Below, one piece after another: positions 26,548 through 34,516 of a stretch of 64,000 bases of DNA. The stretch comes from Granulosicoccus sp045106475 (GTDB taxonomy: Bacteria > Pseudomonadota > Gammaproteobacteria > Granulosicoccales > Granulosicoccaceae). A program made the position numbers and the translations under genes. The first letter of the stretch is position 1; each line of letters opens with the position of its first letter. The DNA lies in contig JBGCEO010000038.1 in assembly GCA_045106475.1 (NCBI GenBank), positions 1 to 64,000 on the forward strand. The letters are read 5' to 3'. A model generated the notes under the pieces. The model searched no databases. It was not told the DNA's origin and saw nothing but the letters and a program-made list of their open reading frames with translations.

Positions 26548-27834
26548 ATGATTCGTCAAGAGCGGGTAAACAATTACTACTCTGCCACCAGGAATGATCA
26601 TACACAGCATGGTTCGCTAAGTACCGAGCTGCGTACCGATGTGGTTGTTATTGGTGGAGGCTCAACAGGTGTTGCCACCACGCTTGAGCTTGCAGAGCGT
26701 GGATTTAAAGTCGTTCTACTCGAAGCTAATCGGGTGGGCTGGGGAGCAAGTGGCAGAAACGGCGGTCAGGTTACTGGTAGTCTTTCCGGCGACAAAGCCA
26801 TCCTCAAGCAACTACGCAAACTGATTGGCGACGACGCGATAGAGGTTGTGCGAATGCTTCGCTGGCATGGTCACGACATCATAGCCAGGCATATTCAACG
26901 CTACGGTATTGAATGTGACCTGCAACGAGGACATCTGCATACCGCCTATTCGCCAGCGGATATCCCGGCACTGCAACAATCTTTAGTCGATGCACAAGAG
27001 GCAGGGCTTGGTGATAAAGTCGAATGGATAAGTAAACCGCAGCTACGAGAAAAACTGGCCACTGAGCTTTATCATGGTGGCGTGCTAAATCGGCACAATA
27101 TGCATCTGCATTCACTTAATCTCTGCCTGGGTGAAGCATCGGCAGCCTGTTCTTTGGGTGCAAAAATTTACGAACACTCGCCAGTTGTCTCCATAGACTA
27201 TGCCAATACCCCCGTCGTGCACACCGATACTGGAAGCGTTACAGCGAACGCCGTGGTACTCGCTGGCAATGCGTATCATCGTTTAGCGCAACATAAGCTC
27301 AAAGGACTTGTGTTTCCAGCCATTCTGGGCAACCTGACAACTGCACCTCTGGGAAAAGAACTGGCACACAAGATAAATCCAGAAAATCTTGCCGTTTACG
27401 ACAGCCGTACCGTGCTTGATTACTATCGACTAACGGCTGATACCCGTCTTATGTTTGGCGGTGGCACAAACTATTCGGGGCGAGATATCAACGATGTCGC
27501 TGCGACATTACGGCCGTCTCTAGAGCACACATTTCCTGATCTGCAAGGAGTGGATATCGAATTCGCCTGGACGGGCACTGCCGGCATTGTGATTAATCGT
27601 ATACCGGCTCTGGGACGCGTGGCCAACAATGTTTACTACGCGCAGGGTTATTCCGGTCACGGCATTGCCAGCTCCCACATCATGTCCGAAATCCTGGCTG
27701 ATGCCCTCTCTGGCACATTGACTAATTTTGATCTTTTCAGCCAACTCAAGCATATCCGCCTGCCCGTCGGCCCCCGAACCGGTAGCGCTCTTCTCGCCCT
27801 AGGCATGGCCTACTACCGCCTAAAACAACCCTAA
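26548..27834 (+). CDS. FAD-dependent amine oxidoreductase, PuuB/OrdL-like
   Basis: The 428-residue DAO-family flavoprotein has the FAD dinucleotide fold VVVIGGGSTGVATTLELAERG and the next conserved block GWGASGRNGGQVTG. The C-terminal VYYAQGYSGHGIASSHIMSE is typical of gamma-glutamylputrescine oxidase-like enzymes. It would oxidise a gamma-glutamylated or N-methylated amine, giving an aldehyde, amine and peroxide. It is the last gene of the long plus-strand series, followed by a repeat-containing spacer. Confidence 0.85.
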   Translation: MIRQERVNNYYSATRNDHTQHGSLSTELRTDVVVIGGGSTGVATTLELAERGFKVVLLEANRVGWGASGRNGGQVTGSLSGDKAILKQLRKLIGDDAIEVVRMLRWHGHDIIARHIQRYGIECDLQRGHLHTAYSPADIPALQQSLVDAQEAGLGDKVEWISKPQLREKLATELYHGGVLNRHNMHLHSLNLCLGEASAACSLGAKIYEHSPVVSIDYANTPVVHTDTGSVTANAVVLAGNAYHRLAQHKLKGLVFPAILGNLTTAPLGKELAHKINPENLAVYDSRTVLDYYRLTADTRLMFGGGTNYSGRDINDVAATLRPSLEHTFPDLQGVDIEFAWTGTAGIVINRIPALGRVANNVYYAQGYSGHGIASSHIMSEILADALSGTLTNFDLFSQLKHIRLPVGPRTGSALLALGMAYYRLKQP

Positions 27835-27837
27835 CGC

Positions 27838-27905
27838 ACCCTAACGGGTCGGACCACCGTAACGTATTGATACCCTAACGGGTCGGACCACCGTAACATA
27901 CTGAT
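27838..27905. repeat. Two tandem 34-bp direct repeats after the FAD oxidase gene
   Basis: Units 27838-27871 and 27872-27905 match at 32 of 34 positions. Each contains the partial dyad GGTCGGACC flanked by ACGG and CCGT. A fragment of the same word (CCCTAACG) overlaps the stop codon of the preceding gene. The remainder of the 302-bp spacer to 28136 is AT-rich near 27905-27960; I see no gene in it. Could be a terminator-like structure, an operator pair for the regulator at 28608-29600, or a remnant of replication slippage. Confidence 0.7.
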
Positions 27906-28136
27906 ATTATTATAATAAAAACCTAATAGCCAGCAAATAAACAGCTTAGAAAATTATAGGTTTCTCAAATCACTACCTTCTAATGATCAAGGTCACCAAA
28001 TTGTTGCCCACTGAGATCATGCATTTGCGCAGTTATCGTCAGATTAAGGCGCGATCTCCCCTGATATTGACGAAATTTCCATTTAAATCAGAGCCCTATC
28101 ATGGTTCGACCCGGGTGGGGTGGGTACACTAGGCGT

Positions 28137-28592
28137 ATGGAAAGAAATGATTTCGTGGAAAGGCGCCAGAGCCCCGATCGGAGGGCTTATTCGATGTCCA
28201 CATTGATGCAGTGCCTCTCGTCTCCGCGCAGGATGACCGGACGCCGTGCGACCGATCGCCGCAATCCGATACTCGACCGCTTCGACAGCGGAGTGGTCAC
28301 CCTGGCCATTCTGCTTATGTGTTTGTCAGTGGCCGATTCGGTTTTCACACTAACGCTGATCTCCAGAGGCGGAACAGAAGTAAACCCCTTCATGAACGCA
28401 TTGCTACAACATAGTGTTTGGGCCTTTGCATCAGTCAAGATGTTACTGACCGCAATACCGGCAACCATCCTTGTGGCAACGGGCAATGTCCTGCTATTCA
28501 ATCGATGGCGTGCACGATCGATTCTGGCTGCGCTGGTAGGTTTGTATCTCGGTTTGATCGTTTACGAAATAGCACTATTGTCAATTAGCTGA
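28137..28592 (+). CDS. DUF5658 family membrane protein
   Basis: This is a 151-residue protein from the chosen ATG at 28137. The N-terminus carries two 'ERRQ/DRR' basic motifs (VERRQSPDRRAYS and GRRATDRRNP), followed by about three hydrophobic helices (VVTLAILLMCLSVADSVFTL, WAFASVKMLLTAIPATILV, LVGLYLGLIVYEIALL). This layout with GGTEVNPFM between helices fits DUF5658, whose function is unknown. An upstream in-frame ATG at 28101 would add 12 residues. Convergent with the GlxA-like regulator. Confidence 0.7.
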   Translation: MERNDFVERRQSPDRRAYSMSTLMQCLSSPRRMTGRRATDRRNPILDRFDSGVVTLAILLMCLSVADSVFTLTLISRGGTEVNPFMNALLQHSVWAFASVKMLLTAIPATILVATGNVLLFNRWRARSILAALVGLYLGLIVYEIALLSIS

Positions 28593-28607
28593 GCCCACGC
28601 TCCAGCT

Positions 28608-29600
28608 TTATTTCTGATTGCGCGTATCGTTTAAAAGACCCGCAGCTCTTCGTCTCTCATCGCGAGGTGGCAGTGAAAAGGTATCCCGGTAACACTTTGA
28701 AAAATGCGGTGCCGATATAAACCCGCAGGCCAGCGCTATATCGACAATCGGCATACTGCTTTGCAGCAACAACTGCCGTGCTCTTTCCAGCCGTAACTCC
28801 AGGTAATAACGCGTTGGAACGCAATGCAAATAACGCTGAAACAAACGCTCGAGTTGCCTGCGAGAAAGACCCACATGGTGAGACAGTTCATCCAGCGTCA
28901 TGGGTTCTTCTATATTGGCCTCCATTAAGGACACGGCCTCGGCCAACTTCGGCTGACTAGCGCCAATCCGCTGGGTAAGCGGTACTCGCTGCCTATCATT
29001 CTGATCCCGAATACGTTCGCACATAAACTGCTCTGAAATCCTCGTCGCCAGATCACTGCCGTGGCAACTTCGAATTTCACTCAGCATCATGTCCAGCGGT
29101 GCAGTGCCGCCAGCACAGGTATATCGGTTGCGATCAATTTCATACAACTCCGGAGAAATGACCAACTGCGGAAATTCTTCCCGCGCTGCCGCCAGATTTT
29201 CCCAGTGAATGGTGCATCGATAATCATTCAGCAAGTCAGCTCTTGCCAGCAGATAGGTGCCAGTGCACAAAGCACCCAGCACGCAGCCTTGTTTATCAAG
29301 TTGACGAAACCACTGAATACCGGGGTCATCCCGAATAATATGTACATTTAGCCCGCTGCATACAAAAACAGCGTCATAGCGCTCGCGTGTATGTGCGCTA
29401 TGTTCAACCGTGAATGAAATCCCGTTGCTACTGTCCACTGCGAGACCGTCGCTGGAGATCAAGGTCCACTGATAGAGAGTTTGCCCGCTAAGCTGATTGG
29501 CCATCCGCAATGGCTCTACGGCGCTGCTAAACGCAAGCAATGAAAACTTGGGCACCATATAAAAACCGATGCGTATAGTTGTCTCGCTCGAACCGATCAT
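28608..29600 (-). CDS. GlxA/GbdR-type AraC-family transcription regulator
   Basis: This is a 330-residue regulator. The N-terminal half is a DJ-1/PfpI-like domain (IGFYMVPKFSLLAFSSAVEPLRMAN, with GALCTGTYLLA). The C-terminal half is an AraC-type double helix-turn-helix (LDELSHHVGLSRRQLERLFQRYL and VDIALACGFISAPHFSKCYRDTF). This architecture is that of GbdR, which senses glycine betaine/dimethylglycine, and of related regulators. An open frame starts with TTG at 29615; the ATG at 29600 is preferred. It lies downstream of the MttB gene on the same strand. It is the best candidate regulator for the methyl-transfer genes. Confidence 0.88.
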   Translation of the reverse strand: MIGSSETTIRIGFYMVPKFSLLAFSSAVEPLRMANQLSGQTLYQWTLISSDGLAVDSSNGISFTVEHSAHTRERYDAVFVCSGLNVHIIRDDPGIQWFRQLDKQGCVLGALCTGTYLLARADLLNDYRCTIHWENLAAAREEFPQLVISPELYEIDRNRYTCAGGTAPLDMMLSEIRSCHGSDLATRISEQFMCERIRDQNDRQRVPLTQRIGASQPKLAEAVSLMEANIEEPMTLDELSHHVGLSRRQLERLFQRYLHCVPTRYYLELRLERARQLLLQSSMPIVDIALACGFISAPHFSKCYRDTFSLPPRDERRRAAGLLNDTRNQK

Positions 29601-29695
29601 GAGGGAAATCGACAAATCATCATAGGAACAATACTAGCGCACCATAGACGATTAGCTTGAATTAGATTCGTCCAGCTCTATGGAACAACTTTTGA

Positions 29696-29735
29696 CTACT
29701 AGCCAGTACAAACTTTGCTTACGCCGGGCTAGTAG
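29696..29735 (-). terminator. Hairpin at the end of the MttB gene
   Basis: Read on the minus strand, CTACTAGCC (29735-29727) pairs with GGCTAGTAG (29704-29696). It starts within the last codon and TAG stop of the MttB gene, with a loop of about 22 bases. No T-run follows. Possibly an end-of-gene mRNA structure. Confidence 0.4.
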
Positions 29736-31291
29736 TTGGCGTCAGCAAAGGATTCTTTACGCCCTTTTATATAATCTTGCAGTGCTTCGTCAATAGAAAT
29801 ATCCAGGGCGGGTTCCTGATAGTTTGCCAGCTGGGTCTTCCATTTGGCATTGGCGCGCTGTGCAGCATCGAGCGAGCCTTCTGATTCCCATTGTTCGAAG
29901 CTATTGTTGTCTGAGATCTCAGAGCGCCAGAACGCACTCTGGAAATTTGCCTGAGTATGCGAGCAACCCAGGAAATGATTGCCAGGACCCACTTCGCTCA
30001 GCGCGTCCAGCGCCTGACCATTTTCACTAAGATCCACCCCCTTGAGCAGAACAGCCAGCATACTTGCCTGATCGGCATCCATGACAAACTTCTCGTAACC
30101 CATTGCCAGACCGCCTTCCAGCCAGCCAGCCGTATGAAGCATGAAATTCACGCCAGCCATGGCAGCAGAATGCAGTGTATTGGCAGCCTCGTAGGCCGCT
30201 TGTGCATCAGGCAGTTTAGAGGCGCATAATCCTCCACCACTTCTGAACGGCACGCCCAGGCGCCGTGCCAGGGATGCTGCGATATACATTACTTGAGTCG
30301 GTTCCGGAGACCCAAAGGTTGGCGCACCTGACTGCATCGAAACAGAGCTGGCAAACGTCCCAAAAACAACGGGGGCTCCCGGTCGAACCAGTTGAACAAA
30401 AGCCATGCCAGCTAACGCTTCTGCCAGGATCTGAGCTGCGGTGCCTGCAACAGTCACCGGCGACATTGCGCCGGCCAAAATAAACGGGGAGACAATACAA
30501 CCTTGATTAGCTCGCGCGTAGACTTTAGCTGCACCTAGCATAGTGTCATCGAAGGTCATCGGTGAGTTTGCATTGATGAGATTGACCACCACCGTTTTCT
30601 CTTTGCCAGTGTCTGCATCAATCCAGTCATCGCCAAACAGTATTTTAGCCATCTCCACTGTGTCTTGCGCACGCTCCGGAGCTGTCACAGAACCCATAAA
30701 CGGCTTATCGCTATATCGCATGTGCGCATAGATCATGTCAAAATGACGCTTGTTTACCGGCAGATCCACCGGCTCGCAGACTGTGCCGCCGGAGTGATGT
30801 AACGAACTGCTGCTATAAGCCAGTTTTACAAAATTCTGGAAGTCTTCAATAGTGGCATAGCGCCTTCCCTTATCCAGATCATGCACAAAGGGAGGCCCAT
30901 AAGCGGGAACCATGACCGTGTTGTCGCCGCCAATAAGCACAGACTTTGCCGGATTGCGGGCATGCTGAGTAAACATCGCAGGTGCACTGTCCATTACAAG
31001 CTTACGACACATCCCTCGCGGAAAGCGCACTCGCTCGCCCTGCACATCAGCACCAGCCTCTCGCCACATGGCCAAAGCTTCTGCATCATCTCGAAAGTCG
31101 ATGCCAATTTCTTCCAGAATCGTATCGGCATTGTGCTCGATAAGACTCAAACCCTCGTCATTGAGAATTTCATAGTAGGGAATGTTGCGCTTGATATAGG
31201 CTTGCGATTGACCGCTGGCGGCCGCTCTAGCAAGCTTTGCTTCGCGTCCCCCACCACGCCGGCCGCGCCGAGATGCACCAGTCGAGCTCAT
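29729..31291 (-). CDS. Trimethylamine methyltransferase-family (MttB) protein, non-pyrrolysine type
   Basis: This is a 520-residue MttB superfamily protein, expected to transfer a methyl group from a quaternary amine to a corrinoid protein. The frame is open from start to stop with no internal TAG, so it is not the pyrrolysine enzyme but a homologue like glycine betaine methyltransferase (MtgB). Landmarks include NIPYYEILNDEGLSLIEHNAD, GPPFVHDLDKGRRYATIEDF, VNLINANSPMTFDDTMLG and PTFGSPEPTQV. The N-terminus is basic and Gly-rich (SRRGRRGGGREAKLARAAA). Substrate (glycine betaine, other betaine) is unresolved. The GbdR-like gene lies just downstream. Confidence 0.88.
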   Translation of the reverse strand: MSSTGASRRGRRGGGREAKLARAAASGQSQAYIKRNIPYYEILNDEGLSLIEHNADTILEEIGIDFRDDAEALAMWREAGADVQGERVRFPRGMCRKLVMDSAPAMFTQHARNPAKSVLIGGDNTVMVPAYGPPFVHDLDKGRRYATIEDFQNFVKLAYSSSSLHHSGGTVCEPVDLPVNKRHFDMIYAHMRYSDKPFMGSVTAPERAQDTVEMAKILFGDDWIDADTGKEKTVVVNLINANSPMTFDDTMLGAAKVYARANQGCIVSPFILAGAMSPVTVAGTAAQILAEALAGMAFVQLVRPGAPVVFGTFASSVSMQSGAPTFGSPEPTQVMYIAASLARRLGVPFRSGGGLCASKLPDAQAAYEAANTLHSAAMAGVNFMLHTAGWLEGGLAMGYEKFVMDADQASMLAVLLKGVDLSENGQALDALSEVGPGNHFLGCSHTQANFQSAFWRSEISDNNSFEQWESEGSLDAAQRANAKWKTQLANYQEPALDISIDEALQDYIKGRKESFADANY

Positions 31292-31420
31292 GTGCCTGGA
31301 TTTCCGAAAATGTAAACCCCAATGATGGACCGTGTGCCAACGAACCGGTATTGCAGCGAACGACCCCGGCGTAGCGCTAAACGACCTGCAGGCAATAAAC
31401 CATGACCAAAAGAGCCGTGT

Positions 31421-31981
31421 TTAAATGGTATCGACTAAGGAATAGCAACTGCGGACGAAGTTCGCTTGCGCCTTGTTCTGAATTCTGCGACGGTTTTCAC
31501 GTCTTACTCGTCTAATTGCCTGCTCAGGCTCTACGCCGAACTCAACCAGTATCCTCGCCGCGATCATGCCTGTACGACCGAGACCGGCGTAGCAGTGGAT
31601 TGCGACACGTTCACCAATGCGCAAAGCGTGGCGAATACGTTCTCCCTCAACAGCCCAGACATTTTCAAATTCCTGATTGGGTATATCCATATCAATGATT
31701 GGCAGGTGCTTCCACCACATGCCCGCCTGTTGCACAGCAGCCGGCAGGCCTTCCACTTTGTTCAATTTAAGTTCATGAGGCTCAACAAGGCAGAGTACGC
31801 CGTTAGCTCCCCAGTCTATTATTTCATCCAGGTCAGTTTGCAACAGACGCTTGCTGCCCGAGGGTGGCTTGTCTATCCGTGTGCCGGGACAGGCAACCAA
31901 TCCCATACATCCCACTGATCCGGGAACGGGGATCGTGTCTATAAGGTTGGCTTCTAGTGGTTTTCCCAATCCGAATAACAT
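31421..31981 (-). CDS. Dual-specificity/tyrosine phosphatase (CDKN3-like)
   Basis: The 186-residue protein has the cysteine-phosphatase signature HCYAGLGRTGM, with catalytic Cys and Arg. A conserved acidic region upstream (PIIDMDIPNQEF) may hold the general acid. The N-terminal segment (PGSVGCMGLVACPGTR) is typical of bacterial CDKN3-like phosphatases. The substrate is unknown. It is 129 bases upstream, in the minus-strand sense, of nothing obviously related; it follows the MttB start region on the same strand. Confidence 0.82.
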   Translation of the reverse strand: MLFGLGKPLEANLIDTIPVPGSVGCMGLVACPGTRIDKPPSGSKRLLQTDLDEIIDWGANGVLCLVEPHELKLNKVEGLPAAVQQAGMWWKHLPIIDMDIPNQEFENVWAVEGERIRHALRIGERVAIHCYAGLGRTGMIAARILVEFGVEPEQAIRRVRRENRRRIQNKAQANFVRSCYSLVDTI

Positions 31982-32216
31982 GTTCGTCCAATGTCAGGCG
32001 CTTCTGAGGGCGCGTATCTCAGCATATTGATCGACAAGCCTAACCACAAGAGCCTGCCCATAGCTTAGTGAGCATCACACAAACGATTATGGTTGAGTCG
32101 GACGCGTCACACTTTTAATTTTCACGAAAGCAGCCGCGCCTTGCATTCTAATCCGTTTGAACGTAAAAATGGCACGCTCAGTTCAGTATCCCAACGGTAA
32201 AATTAACCGAGCGATA

Positions 32217-33350
32217 CTAGGGCCTGCGTTTCACAAGCTCAGCCACTTTTGCCCGCAGTGCACGGTAGTGCACAGCCAGAGCACGGCGCGTAGAGGATTT
32301 GTACAACGATAAGCTACCCATGGGCGTGGTTTCGCAGCCAAACTCATCCTTATAGCAAGGCGGTTTGCCTCGCATCAGGTCGTAGTAGCTGCGGCCGGCA
32401 TCTCGATTTCTTTGCATCTCAATCAAATGTGCCAGCGTTAGCGGCATATATTTGTTCGCATCTTTTCGAGCGAATCCACTTTGATAGTAGTGACAACTTT
32501 GCTCATCATAAAAACAGTACAGTACGGCTATAAGCCTCGAATTCAACTGAAACCGAATGATATTGGCGGCTCCCGAATCATGAAGCCGCAGACAAAGCTC
32601 ATAATGAAAGTGCCTGAAACGACTGGATGCAAAGACACTTTTTCGCTGCTTGTGAGCCTGTCGCTCGTGATTTAGCTCAGCCAGCTCTCTAAAGGCTCGA
32701 TCAAAATCGGAAATGGAACTAATAGGGACCGCACAAATACCGCCATCACGGTTGCCCGCTCGCTGAGATCGTCGAATCCGCTTTGAACGGCTCGAAGCTA
32801 AACCATCCAGATAGCAGCTCTCATTGCTATTCAGGGGGATTCGGTAACGCTGCCCCACCGAGCGTTCCAAAGAAAATATATCCTCTCGCGCTATAAGAAT
32901 ATTTAGCAACAGCGCTGTGTCCACCATGCAATACAACTCAACACAATTCCAGGCACTGAAGCTACCAAGATAATGCCCCGCCAGATGGGCTACCTGGTCT
33001 TCGACATTCTCGTCAGCCAACAAATCGCAGTACTCGGTGGCGACCTCATCGATTTGCAATTCACCTGTGCCAAGAAACCTCAAGCAACCACTGCCAGTAA
33101 AAAGACTTTTACTCAAATAAAGCGGCAGCAATCCAACCAATCGACCCTGTTGTCGCCATGTCACTATATGCAACACATCTCGATTACCGGCAAACACCTG
33201 CCACCAGGTGTAATGCCACTCCCAGCGCATGAAAACACACGCACTTTTCGAGCGGTTTAGTAAATCAGCCCATTCTTCAGCCAGACTTTCAAACTCACCG
33301 TTGTCATGGATGATTGCTTGAACAGGCTCATCAGAATCGTGCAGTTTCAA
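32217..33350 (-). CDS. GNAT-type acetyltransferase (BioF2/CelD-like)
   Basis: This 377-residue protein resembles the GNAT/FemAB-like acetyltransferase family seen in polysaccharide loci. It shows CVFMRWEWHYTWWQVFAG near the N-terminus, and YYQSGFARKDANKYMPLTLAHLIEMQRNRDAGRSYYDLMRG paraphrased as the late domain core (the G-x-D-x-Y-K-DEFG stretch). The only near-N-terminal start is TTG at 33350. It is divergent from the homocysteine methyltransferase gene, with a 60-bp spacer between starts. The function is unknown. Confidence 0.7.
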   Translation of the reverse strand: MKLHDSDEPVQAIIHDNGEFESLAEEWADLLNRSKSACVFMRWEWHYTWWQVFAGNRDVLHIVTWRQQGRLVGLLPLYLSKSLFTGSGCLRFLGTGELQIDEVATEYCDLLADENVEDQVAHLAGHYLGSFSAWNCVELYCMVDTALLLNILIAREDIFSLERSVGQRYRIPLNSNESCYLDGLASSRSKRIRRSQRAGNRDGGICAVPISSISDFDRAFRELAELNHERQAHKQRKSVFASSRFRHFHYELCLRLHDSGAANIIRFQLNSRLIAVLYCFYDEQSCHYYQSGFARKDANKYMPLTLAHLIEMQRNRDAGRSYYDLMRGKPPCYKDEFGCETTPMGSLSLYKSSTRRALAVHYRALRAKVAELVKRRP

Positions 33351-33410
33351 GCGGCGTTCTCATTGACGATTGTTGTTACCAAGCACATATCTTGTGGGCA
33401 GGGTAACGCG

Positions 33411-34502
33411 ATGCTCGGTGCTCGTGATAATCTTGAACTCATGGACAACAAACTACAAAACCTGCTGGATGAACGCGGCTTACTGCTGGCTGATGGCGCT
33501 ACAGGCACCAACCTCTTTGCAGTAGGGTTGCAAACGGGTGACGCCCCGGAACTCTGGAATGTAGACCATCCTGAACGTATAGCCAACTTGCATCGATCGT
33601 TTGTGGATGCGGGTTCGGACATTATACTGACCAACAGTTTTGGTGGAACTCACTATCGTCTTGCGTTGCACAAGGCGGGCCATCGAGTGGCCGAGCTTAA
33701 CAGCGCTGCAGCGCAATTGGCACGCGCTGAGGCAGATGCCGTGGACAGGACGGTGATTGTTGCAGGATCAATGGGGCCTACCGGCGAAATTCTAGCACCC
33801 AACGGTCCGGTTAGTATCGACGAGGCGAAAACTGCATTTGCAGAACAAGCGCAGGCTCTCGCTGAAGGCGGCGCTGATGTTCTCTGGATCGAAACCATAT
33901 CTTCAGCAGAAGAAATAGAAGCAGCTGTTCTCGGGGCTGCAGAAGTAGGTTTGCCTATCGTTTATACCGTTAGTATAGATACCAATGGACGCACCATGAT
34001 GGGGCTCACCCCTGCAGAGACTCTGCAAATCAGCACAAGCTTGAATACACACATTACGGCAATTGGCAGTAATTGCGGTGTAGGCGCATCTGAGGTGGTG
34101 GCAGCGGTTTGCAATCTCGTCACTGCCGCGAAGTCACTGAATGTGAAGCCAGCTTTGGTGGCCAAGGCAAACTGTGGCATTCCTGACTATGTCGATGGCA
34201 AAATAGTCTATAGCGGTACGCCAGAACTGATGGCCGAATATGCCGTACTCTCCGCCAATGCAGGAGCATCTATCATCGGAGGATGCTGCGGCACCACTCC
34301 ACTGCATATTAAAGCTATGAGGCAAGCCATTGATCAGTGGGAAAGTGGCACTGCCTCACCAGACATAGACACCATAGTATCGGTGCTGGGCGAACTGTCC
34401 CAAGGAGCCAGGGCACAAATGTCAGGCGATCTTAGCGTAGCCGGAGGCTCTGCTACTGGACGAGGCAGCAGGACTTCAAGACGCAGACGCAGCAGTAATT
34501 AA
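33411..34502 (+). CDS. Homocysteine S-methyltransferase family protein (betaine/methyl-donor type)
   Basis: This is a 363-residue TIM-barrel zinc enzyme that methylates homocysteine, giving methionine. The zinc ligands are visible: Cys in AIGSNCGVGAS and the Cys-Cys pair in IIGGCCGTTPLH. The N-terminal barrel motif LLADGATGTNLF is typical. The open frame extends to 33306, but the ATG at 33411 has an AGGG site at good spacing. The C-terminus has an Arg/Ser-rich tail (GRGSRTSRRRRSSN), nearly the same as on the methyltransferase at 16274-17188. Methyl donor could be a betaine or S-methylmethionine-like compound. Confidence 0.85.
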   Translation: MLGARDNLELMDNKLQNLLDERGLLLADGATGTNLFAVGLQTGDAPELWNVDHPERIANLHRSFVDAGSDIILTNSFGGTHYRLALHKAGHRVAELNSAAAQLARAEADAVDRTVIVAGSMGPTGEILAPNGPVSIDEAKTAFAEQAQALAEGGADVLWIETISSAEEIEAAVLGAAEVGLPIVYTVSIDTNGRTMMGLTPAETLQISTSLNTHITAIGSNCGVGASEVVAAVCNLVTAAKSLNVKPALVAKANCGIPDYVDGKIVYSGTPELMAEYAVLSANAGASIIGGCCGTTPLHIKAMRQAIDQWESGTASPDIDTIVSVLGELSQGARAQMSGDLSVAGGSATGRGSRTSRRRRSSN

Positions 34503-34516
34503 AACAGCATTTGCAA

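Noticed and set aside
27838..27905. Possible CRISPR-like repeat
   Set aside because: Only two directly abutting 34-bp units exist with no spacers and no cas genes nearby.
29729..31291. Possible pyrrolysine-type MttB with amber readthrough
   Set aside because: The frame has no internal TAG; the only TAG is the final stop, and the next in-frame TAG after it would add only a few residues.
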